Source of the DNA: Pichia kudriavzevii
Taxonomy: Eukaryota > Ascomycota > Pichiomycetes > Pichiales > Pichiaceae
NCBI RefSeq assembly: GCF_003054445.1
Contig: NC_042506.1
Coordinates: 1,619,501-1,683,500 of the forward strand
Direction of reading: 5' to 3'
DNA length: 64,000 nt
Shown here: in pieces, positions 57,032-64,000 of the stretch
Numbering within the stretch: the stretch's first letter is position 1
Layout: each line of letters starts with the position of its first letter
The notes under the pieces: model-generated
Databases searched by the model: none
Seen by the model: the letters and a program-made list of their open reading frames with translations, nothing else
What the model was told of the DNA's origin: nothing
Position numbers and translations under genes: made by a program

Positions 57032-58553
57032 GATGATACTTTTAATTGTTTAGTACTCTAAAAGCTGTGAGACGTCGATGGTATCCCAAAATAAGAGTAT
57101 TTGTACCACGTTTAAAACTTGTGTAAAAATTCTCTAAAAGGAAACTTTTGAAATTTTTCCATATCTTGTTCTCACGTTTTTACGTAAGCAGGTTTGTTTT
57201 CAGTAGGAAACCTTCTGACTGATTGTTCTCCTCCTCTAGTAGCGGCAGCATACGATACATTGCTCCCCAATATAAAAGGCCAGCGGTTGAAATTCCATTG
57301 ACACTAAAATAGCTGCAAGGTTGAATATATGGGACGCCAAAGCCTTAGACAAAAGAAAAAGAGTATCTAAAAGTTACCAGCTATTAATGAGTAGATCAAA
57401 CTAATGGTAAATGAAAACACTCGGGTTGTCAGAAGAAAACAAGGTCAATCAGTGAGCAGCTCTATTTTAAAAAAGGATCAACGTATTGTGCAACTGGGTA
57501 GAAAGAATAATCATATTCTTTGTGGGACTGTGCTGAAAAGGATAAGCTCAACATCACATTTGAGTATAAAAATTAAGCAATCTGTACCGAGTTCCCTCTT
57601 CCTGTATCCTCTATATGCATTCCTAATTTATGCATATAGGACTGGTACACATTGCGTATTAGTAGGTAAGAGTGGTGGTTACACATATTTTTGCCCCAAA
57701 TAAATATAGACTTGTCTAATCTGGTTCAACTGACAAAACGCATCGCTGATAGGTACACAAACTAGAAGGTTTCTCTCGTTACGGAATAGGTTAATCAACT
57801 TACGAAGAATGGATTTACAATATATGTATGTATTACATTATTAACATATAAATTGAGGGAACCATTTATGGTAAGCTGTTGTATGTTTTATTTTAAGCCA
57901 AACCCGTTTTAATTACTTCATTATCCTTGATTCTTCTCCTATTCTTACATTGTCAAGTCTTTGGAAGTTGCTAATTGACTCTTTTATGGGCTTGCGTAAC
58001 ATGGTCAAGAGAATCATTGAAAAAGCCATATTCATTCTATTCCAAACTGAGGGACCTACTGCCTGACACCAGACTTCGTCAGTATTTCCAATATATGGGG
58101 CGCATGTCGATGGACCAAGCGCTGCGGCTGAATGACTGTCTGGTTGGTCCCTAATATTGTACTATAAAAAGACTATAAATTAAAATAAACCACAGGTCTG
58201 GAAAAAAGTTGACACATGACCTAATAACCGTACCAGTACTGGGACGCAATTTCAGGTCTGCTGATCGGCATTTATTGGCTTGCATGTACCCCATGCAATT
58301 TATGTTTTCGTTTATGCTACAGTTCAAACTTTTGTGTATCATTTATATCACTGAAAGATAACATCACCATCGCTCCAAGCAAGAACACCCAATTGTGGGT
58401 TCCATTTCATTCAAACATCGCATGCAACTATGCCGAAATTGCAACAAAGCTTACCAGCATCTTTACAATGGTGCAATGCATTTTCCAATAATGATGCACT
58501 TGTTCTACCCCAATAGTTCAACTTTTTTTTAAACTTTGTTATTGTTATGACCC

Positions 58554-59149
58554 CGGAAAAAAAATTCTCCGTTCGAGTGTTATTTTTTTTTCTTGGTTTT
58601 CTGTATCCGGAACATCCCGCATTTTCTTCACTTATTGGTGTCTTTCTTTCATTCTCGGTTGTTCTTTTCGGTGTTTTTCCCATCCCGTTTAAAAGTTATG
58701 CCTGCTTCACAATCAATACGGATGTCAAAGGACATAAAATTTCAAAGGTTTGTACATCAACAAAAAAACAGGGAAGGCGATATTATGGGGTAGAGAATGT
58801 AGTTTTGAGAAATAGGGGGGCAGTGATCAAATCCCGAGTCTGGATGAAGGATGGTATTATTCTTTAAGGCGCACTGGAAATACAATGTAGCACATAATCT
58901 GTACAATGTAATATTATTTCCTATAGTGAAATATACACACCAATGCATACGGAAAAAAGGACAATTTCTGGTTTGGGAGAAGTCTGCGCATGCGCCACAT
59001 GTGTCAAAGCCGCAGGACGTGTATAGACTGCCTCGGAGAAACTCCACGTGGTCGGTGCAGGGCAGAAAGTGAACAGCCAGAAGGTGCCAACACGTCCCGG
59101 AACAACATACCCCGCAGCCGCACATGCGCCACAGCGTTTGCGCGGAGGA
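58554..59149. promoter_or_regulatory. Cluster of seven CGGANNA (Rgt1-type) sites upstream of STD1/MTH1
   Basis: Matches at 58554-58560, 58565-58571 (minus), 58608-58614, 58950-58956, 59034-59040, 59098-59104 and 59143-59149. CGGANNA is the binding consensus of Rgt1, the repressor whose corepressors are Std1 and Mth1 in S. cerevisiae. CACGTG lies at 59045-59050 and two GCGCCAC words at 58992-58998 and 59126-59132. About one match would be expected by chance in this length. Confidence 0.5.
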
Positions 59150-59316
59150 TCTGCAATATCTGGAAAGTAACGTGAAAAAAAGTGGAAACTGTGGTAAACC
59201 TGTAAAATGCGAATGTATCATCAAAAGTGAGGCAGTTTTTCCCCGACGCAATAAAAAGAGAACGAGGTTCCTCTTTCTGAGATCTTCTTTCTTATAAATC
59301 ATCAAAGATTAGCCAT

Positions 59317-59325
59317 TATATAAGA
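59317..59325 (+). promoter_or_regulatory. TATA box of STD1/MTH1
   Basis: TTATATAAG about 30 bases upstream of the ATG. It is close to the start, so the 5' leader may be very short, or transcription may begin upstream using other elements. Confidence 0.35.
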
Positions 59326-59351
59326 AGCACACGCCCATATACTAACCCAAG

Positions 59352-60740
59352 ATGTTTGGCTATATGATGTTCAAAGGTCAGAGGGACTCTCACAAGACCC
59401 CTGACGAATTTCAAAGGCGTGCCAGGCAGGATATCGAAACCCACCTAAAAAGATTAAGGAACAATGACCACATGCATCCAGTCGATGAAATGGATATAGA
59501 CTCAATTGATACAAAGCCAGTAACTATAAGCCACAGATCATCCTCACCGCTTGTGCGACCCTTAAACGACCGCCTGCAGAATCAACAAATCAATTCGGGG
59601 ATTAGTCAACATAATCTGCAGAATCAATACAATCACCATAATCAAGGCAGTCTAGACAATCAGAATTTCGAACGACCTATAAATGCTTACGCTCCAAAAC
59701 TAACGTATGGGTCTTCACCGTTAAGGCAGACTGTAACCTCCAATTTTGAATCTTCAGATGAGTGCTCCTCAATCGATTCTGGTAAATCAGGTTGTAGCCT
59801 TACCCATGAATCTGCTCAACAACTTTTACAACAACAGCAAGAGTCGTTGGATCGGATGCTGTCGAGAACGTCTACTTTAGAGAGCTCTCTGTTTCGAAAC
59901 GACTTGAACTCATTATATACCTCAAGCACTAATACTACCATCAATACAGATCATACATTCATAAATTCTGCTAATTCAAATATAATACCGTTAAATAAGG
60001 CCCTACCCCAAGATTTTACTGATTATTATTCACCTGACTTGGAGGCTGAGAAGTTTTCTAACGGTAGACCTACATTTACTAAACGTCCCCTCAAAAACTG
60101 GGAGTTGAATGATTTGAGATCGTTGCTTATATATTCAGAACCAAAACCTGAATGGAATAATAAAATACCCGAAATACTATCACCTTACCCGAATATTCAA
60201 TTCAGAATTCAAATCATCCCGAATTATTGTTCGGATAACCAAATTACAGAATTATTGGCACATTCGGATATTTATAAAGAGTCTAAATTTGATTTAGATT
60301 ATAAGATCAAAACTGCCAAATTTATTGTTGAAAGAGCTAGACTCAGACATAAGCAAATATTAATTGATTCATTTGGAGTTGATCCTCTAGCTTTTAATTC
60401 TGAAACTAACTTGGTCAATGATATACGATACGATTGTTACTTCAAATTCGAATGGAGAAATATAATTGAGAACTATATGTTAAATATTGGTATAGAGTAC
60501 CAATGCCGCTCAGAATTCAAATTGAGGATTAATAAATTGAAAAAACTAACTCAAGAAAAGAAGTTCAATGGACTAAGTGATAAAAATCCAAAGTCATCTA
60601 AAATGGATTTGTACAAAAACGTTCTACTTCAAAACAAATCAACTATCTCTGAAGAAGAAAAAATGTCAATTTGGAAAGATGTCCAGAATGAGGTATATAG
60701 GAAACTCGATATGGATGATTGGAATTCCTCCGTACGTTAA
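59352..60740 (+). CDS. Glucose-sensing corepressor, STD1/MTH1 family
   Basis: Paralogous Std1 and Mth1 tie the Snf3/Rgt2 glucose sensors to the Rgt1 repressor of hexose-transporter genes; both are degraded when glucose is present. The 462-residue protein (Std1 444, Mth1 433) has an N-terminal TPDEFQRRARQDIETHLKRL like Mth1 EYTDRARDEIKKRLL. A Ser/Gln/Asn-rich middle follows, then the conserved C-terminal half from about residue 236: NGRPTFTKRPLKNWELNDLR, IQFRIQIIPNYCSDNQITEL, FEWRNIIENYMLNIGIEYQC, then a basic helix and SEEEKMSIWKDVQNEVYRKL. The split into STD1 and MTH1 followed the yeast genome duplication, so a single name is not given. The ATG at 59352 directly follows a TACTAAC...AG at 59340-59351. 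Confidence 0.93.
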   Translation: MFGYMMFKGQRDSHKTPDEFQRRARQDIETHLKRLRNNDHMHPVDEMDIDSIDTKPVTISHRSSSPLVRPLNDRLQNQQINSGISQHNLQNQYNHHNQGSLDNQNFERPINAYAPKLTYGSSPLRQTVTSNFESSDECSSIDSGKSGCSLTHESAQQLLQQQQESLDRMLSRTSTLESSLFRNDLNSLYTSSTNTTINTDHTFINSANSNIIPLNKALPQDFTDYYSPDLEAEKFSNGRPTFTKRPLKNWELNDLRSLLIYSEPKPEWNNKIPEILSPYPNIQFRIQIIPNYCSDNQITELLAHSDIYKESKFDLDYKIKTAKFIVERARLRHKQILIDSFGVDPLAFNSETNLVNDIRYDCYFKFEWRNIIENYMLNIGIEYQCRSEFKLRINKLKKLTQEKKFNGLSDKNPKSSKMDLYKNVLLQNKSTISEEEKMSIWKDVQNEVYRKLDMDDWNSSVR

Positions 60741-60848
60741 TGGATAGTTTACTTTGGCAACAGTTGCTAATAACACTAATACTTTGGATGTTTGTATGTG
60801 ATTTAGCTATTTATAGATTATAATATAACCAAAAATATTTAATTGTGA

Positions 60849-61928
60849 TTATAGTCTCCTTTGGAAATCTTTTGTAAAGTTGAGTAAATGGTACAACTTG
60901 AAAACTTCAAATATGTCTTCATTTGTAGTATTGATTTCCTTAAGATGATTCAAATAGATCTTCATCAAACTCTTAAACTCCAAATTTAAACCATGCATTC
61001 TTTTATTGATATTAAATAATATACCTGTCTCTACCAGCTCATCCATGCCTAACCTCTTAGATTGCATAGTGACTCTCGTAAGCATATCATTGATTCCAAA
61101 ATAGAGACCAACTAACTCCTTCAACATATCTGTACTATCTTCATATTTGTCGAACTTCGTGCATAATTTGTCAAAACATTCCACCATTTCAAATAAAACT
61201 ATAATTTTTTTCACTAAATTTTCCATTTTACTCAATCTGCAACTCTCTTTTCGTAATCGTTCAATTGTATTCATATCAATATCGATTTTTTCATTGTTCA
61301 ACTTCAAAGTCTTCGAATATTCAAGCATATCAATTCGGATGTCATGAATCAAATCCAATGATCCATCAATGGACTTTCCTAAATTTATAAAGCTAAGGTA
61401 ATTCTCATTGACAAGTTCAATCAAGTCAGTGTCGATTCCCTTAATTAAATCGCCAAAACCTGACGACAGTTCTCCCAAATCTCTATATTTATAATTCTTC
61501 AAGAGGAACTGACTTATATTTAGTTCCCCATCTGTATCATTCTTTTTCTCTTCCTCTATTTGCTCAATTATTTTATCTCGTGCAAACTCATTCATATACA
61601 AATCAAACGATACCGATGAAACGTCACTTTCGACCACACTTTCCACATCAAAATTATGTTCAGTGTTCTCTTGGTTTGTTTTTTCTTCTTCTCTTACTGT
61701 TGATTCTTTGGTCTTTTCAACTTTAATATGTTCATCCTCATCTCCTACCTTCTTATTCGTAATATTATCGATGATTTTAATTGAAGATAACGGATCTTCT
61801 ATTTCTAATTCGCCAAATTTTGTGGAGACTGTCTGGAAGGTATTAGAGTTTGGCACATCTGAAGTAGCTAATGTGGTTGATCTGAGATTTGTGCTGTCAG
61901 ATATTTGATAGTTTTCTAAGCTGCCCAT
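60849..61928 (-). CDS. COG2: Conserved oligomeric Golgi complex subunit 2
   Basis: Subunit of the COG tethering complex (lobe A) for retrograde traffic within the Golgi. The 359-residue protein is longer than S. cerevisiae Cog2 (262) because of an acidic, disordered leader of about 110 residues. The core is the COG2 N-terminal helical domain: FDLYMNEFARDKIIEQIEEE, LGELSSGFGDLIKGIDTDLI, ELVNENYLSFINLGKSIDGS and LDLIHDIRIDMLEYSKTLKL, a coiled-coil 'INxdYxxFxxLs' type signature. The ATG at 61928 is the first in frame. It is convergent with STD1/MTH1 (108 bp) and divergent from the F-box gene. Confidence 0.85.
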   Translation of the reverse strand: MGSLENYQISDSTNLRSTTLATSDVPNSNTFQTVSTKFGELEIEDPLSSIKIIDNITNKKVGDEDEHIKVEKTKESTVREEEKTNQENTEHNFDVESVVESDVSSVSFDLYMNEFARDKIIEQIEEEKKNDTDGELNISQFLLKNYKYRDLGELSSGFGDLIKGIDTDLIELVNENYLSFINLGKSIDGSLDLIHDIRIDMLEYSKTLKLNNEKIDIDMNTIERLRKESCRLSKMENLVKKIIVLFEMVECFDKLCTKFDKYEDSTDMLKELVGLYFGINDMLTRVTMQSKRLGMDELVETGILFNINKRMHGLNLEFKSLMKIYLNHLKEINTTNEDIFEVFKLYHLLNFTKDFQRRL

Positions 61929-62265
61929 TGACTGTTACTTTTTCTGTATAACTGGGCCCAAACCTCCGATCAGCACTGGGTTTTTGAAGTTGAAGCATAA
62001 TGTAGATGTTGAACTTTTTCCCATACATGCTTATTCGAACGACTCGGTTTTATCGCTCCAACCTGGCCGCGTAATTTCCAAATATACAAGATCAACTGCT
62101 TCTTCATTCAAGAGGTCCCCTGCCTTGTCCTTCCGTCTTAATTCTCATATTAAAGATTTATCAACGATCTAATATCTCTGTCTCTAAAGCTGTTTTAGGA
62201 GAACCAAAAATACTATCGGCAAGATTTGGGGATAGAATGTGCTCATGAACTAGTTTTAATTTGAT
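61929..62265. other. Divergent promoter region COG2/F-box gene
   Basis: About 340 bp. A frame at 61984-62172 opens only with a TTG and has no recognisable family. Nothing else seen. Confidence 0.4.
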
Positions 62266-63882
62266 ATGGATGGATTAGTTTTTCAGTTGTTCTCACCTGA
62301 TCTGTTTGATATAATTGCAAAATATCTGATCCAATTTGATATTATCTCATTGAGCAGAACATGCAAGAGTATAAACACCATTGCTAATACGTACTTATAT
62401 AGAAGCATTACCTTGAACTCTAATTATTCCCAATTTGAAAAAGAGTATACAAAGGAGCAAACTACTTATATCAGAACAAGAGCAAACTTTACTTTATTGC
62501 TTAAATCATTAAATAGGAACAGCTATAATGACTCAAATTTACGGAAGCTTGTTAAAGTGTTGAAAATAGAGGATTTACCACTGGACTTTTATGATTTTGA
62601 ATCTTGTTTATTGGGCAAAACTGCTGATTCTCTCTCTTTTTTTAGAAGAGGTTGTTTAACCAAATTATACCTAACAAGCCCTATTAGTTTTAGTGTTTTG
62701 AAATACCTTCTATCGGATGAATACTCTAGACGGAATTTGAGCTTGCTTTGTTTTACCGTAAATAAATATGCTAATGTGAAGTCAGTATTAAGCCTAGTTG
62801 AGGACCCTAAGCTCAAATTCGAAAATCTATCAACCTTATCAATAGGACCGTTAAAGCCGGATTTGGGGGTTAATTTACCTCTTGTTTTAATTCCCGATGA
62901 TAAAAAGCAAATGCTGGAAAGTTTAAAATTGATTTATTATCATCATGCTCTTAGGTTGGCTGACTTGGCTAGTTTCTCCGAAAATAACCTGATTCTTGAA
63001 AATAGCATTTTCCGAACATTAAGCTTCTATAAGAATCTTAAAGAGTTATGTCTTCAATCCATCAATCTAAATCTTGAAATTCACACGTCAGATTTAAACG
63101 AAAGAGAGAATTTTGAAATCTTCAGCAACTTAACTTATCTGGAACTTACAGACGTTAGTCTCGTGGGCTCGGATATGAATCAATCGATCTTGCATAAACT
63201 TTATCAATATAGTAAAGTATGCAGGTTGAGACGGGTCAAGCTTGATATAAGATCTATTTCTAATGATTTGATTCCTGATTTTTTTTTATTCCAAGTAAAG
63301 GAGAACCAAATTCTAGAATTTGATGTTACCATCAGGCATAATTGTATGCATACAATACCATTGAACGAATTAATTGAAAAGTACATACATTATATAATAT
63401 TCAGACAAAAAGGCTCCCTACGCAAACTATCAGTTGAAATCAAGTGTGAAAGAAATTTGGTCAGCTTAGGTGGGCAATTACAGAGGGTGCATATTGCTCA
63501 AATTTTATCTAAAGAGTTTCTAAATCTCCGTTCACTAAGATTAGAAGCGGATTTTGACAGTATTTTAGAACTGAAAGATAAACTGTTCCTGAATATGCCT
63601 AATCTAGAAAATTTATGGGTCGTTGGCTCAAATGCTGTTCCCGTACATTTCGGCCTTGGTAACATGCATCCAGGTATTTACGATAGTTGGTGGAGAATTA
63701 TAGATCTGCCGAAATCTCTAGTGAAAAACGTATCTAAACACCCCCTTAGGTATATTAAAATTCACAAATACTTATTTATCGTGCTAGATGAAGGGGAAAG
63801 AGAAAGAGTCCAACCAAAGGAGACGATTGATAAGATATTTGAAGGTTTAACAAGGGTTAGCTTCCTGCAAGGTTCTACTTAG
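62266..63882 (+). CDS. F-box protein with leucine-rich C-terminal region
   Basis: A 538-residue protein with an N-terminal F-box at about 6-50 (FSPDLFDIIAKYLIQFDIIS, LSRTCKSINTIANTYLYRSI), which would bind Skp1 in an SCF ubiquitin ligase. The rest has irregular leucine-rich stretches (FRTLSFYKNLKELCLQSINL, FSNLTYLELTDVSLVG, FLNLRSLRLEADFDSILELK) expected of a substrate-binding solenoid. It resembles yeast F-box proteins of the YDR306C type, but I cannot fix the orthologue. The ATG at 62266 is the first in frame; a second ATG at 62270 is out of frame. Substrate unknown. Confidence 0.8.
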   Translation: MDGLVFQLFSPDLFDIIAKYLIQFDIISLSRTCKSINTIANTYLYRSITLNSNYSQFEKEYTKEQTTYIRTRANFTLLLKSLNRNSYNDSNLRKLVKVLKIEDLPLDFYDFESCLLGKTADSLSFFRRGCLTKLYLTSPISFSVLKYLLSDEYSRRNLSLLCFTVNKYANVKSVLSLVEDPKLKFENLSTLSIGPLKPDLGVNLPLVLIPDDKKQMLESLKLIYYHHALRLADLASFSENNLILENSIFRTLSFYKNLKELCLQSINLNLEIHTSDLNERENFEIFSNLTYLELTDVSLVGSDMNQSILHKLYQYSKVCRLRRVKLDIRSISNDLIPDFFLFQVKENQILEFDVTIRHNCMHTIPLNELIEKYIHYIIFRQKGSLRKLSVEIKCERNLVSLGGQLQRVHIAQILSKEFLNLRSLRLEADFDSILELKDKLFLNMPNLENLWVVGSNAVPVHFGLGNMHPGIYDSWWRIIDLPKSLVKNVSKHPLRYIKIHKYLFIVLDEGERERVQPKETIDKIFEGLTRVSFLQGST

Positions 63883-64000
63883 ATCACCGCTTCTTCACCG
63901 ATGCTGTGATTGTTACGTAGCTTATATAAATGCATCCGCTTGTTTGAATATTTACAAAAAAATTAGGAATAACGTGATAAATTAAATAGTCTAGAGCATA

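Larger units (their letters stand above)
57032..59351. other. 2.3-kb gene-poor region upstream of STD1/MTH1
   Basis: The longest stretch without a solid gene. On the plus strand a TATAAAAGG at about 57271-57279 precedes short frames, of which 57404-57703 (99 codons, an internal hydrophobic patch SLFLYPLYAFLIYAY) is the longest with an ATG; it has no family resemblance and weak coding character. A 10-bp inverted repeat CTATATGCAT/ATGCATATAG sits at 57611-57639. The final 800 bp are richer in GC and hold the CGGANNA cluster. A long regulated promoter plus a possible non-coding transcript is the best reading. Confidence 0.45.

Noticed and set aside
57404-57703. 99-codon plus-strand frame with a hydrophobic patch
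   Set aside because: It has an ATG but no recognisable family, and its composition is like the flanking spacer. Kept only as part of the intergenic description.
58411-58683. 90-codon minus-strand frame overlapped by a 106-codon plus-strand frame
   Set aside because: Both pass through a T-rich tract and neither shows protein-like organisation.
58757-59305. 182-codon minus-strand frame in the STD1/MTH1 upstream region
   Set aside because: Cysteine-rich random-looking product overlapping the CGGANNA cluster; no domain, no conserved start.
59340-59351. TACTAAC followed by AG immediately before the STD1/MTH1 ATG, suggesting a spliced upstream exon
   Set aside because: Only about five bases separate the branch site from the AG, no good 5' splice site was found upstream, and the protein from 59352 already matches the family length.
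1-64000. Search for transposons, LTR elements, CRISPR-like arrays, and clusters suggesting a biosynthetic or defence system
   Set aside because: No reverse transcriptase, integrase, transposase or capsid motifs, no terminal repeats and no regularly spaced repeats were seen. The content is ordinary yeast housekeeping and signalling genes.

Overview
The window is nuclear DNA of a budding yeast (Saccharomycotina). Nearly every gene is a single uninterrupted reading frame, the genes are tightly packed on both strands, and the one intron that can be supported has the yeast TACTAAC branch site. The orthologues present (PFK2, PRP2, URK1, PHO91, NCA2, DFG10, CEM1, NOP14, ATG9, CDC73, NCE102, PHO8, COX17, SEC21, CAF40, CDC20, GCV3, PDE2, VTS1, TWF1, an IRA-type Ras GAP, REX4, an STD1/MTH1 protein, COG2) are standard yeast genes. 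A CTG codon at 7907-7909 falls at a hydrophobic position of the URK1 C-terminal domain where leucine is expected, which argues against the CUG-Ser clade. Gene content and divergence fit a Pichiaceae-like yeast, but the species is inference only.

Layout. 0-17.7 kb: a hypothetical PCI-like gene, PFK2, the PRP2-URK1-PHO91 block, NCA2, a newly noticed 55-codon gene, a two-membrane-segment protein of unknown role, DFG10 and CEM1. 17.9-30 kb: NOP14 and ATG9 (convergent, 28 bp apart), CDC73, NCE102, PHO8, a YPL162C-like vacuolar membrane protein, and a spliced COX17 gene that simple ORF calling misses. 30-38.5 kb: SEC21-CAF40, a GNAT acetyltransferase, CDC20, a possible 70-codon gene, GCV3. 38.8-64 kb: PDE2-VTS1, TWF1, an NDD1-like protein, a 2915-residue IRA protein, REX4, a 2.3-kb gene-poor stretch, STD1/MTH1, COG2 and an F-box protein.

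How the genes relate. Several neighbour pairs match Saccharomyces cerevisiae gene order (PRP2-URK1-PHO91, NOP14-ATG9, SEC21-CAF40, VTS1-PDE2, IRA2-REX4), which strengthens the names. Nutrient signalling recurs: PDE2 and IRA both lower cAMP/PKA output, STD1/MTH1 acts in glucose sensing, PHO91 and PHO8 handle vacuolar phosphate, and ATG9 serves autophagy. No transposon, LTR element, tRNA, rRNA or CRISPR array was recognised. I found no convincing new multi-gene system. The most interesting items are the COX17 intron, the 55-codon gene, a dense cluster of CGGANNA (Rgt1-type) sites upstream of STD1/MTH1, repeated AAAGTGGCGC motifs between SEC21 and CAF40 with a 15-base match near STD1/MTH1, and a perfect 14-bp hairpin inside the IRA coding sequence.
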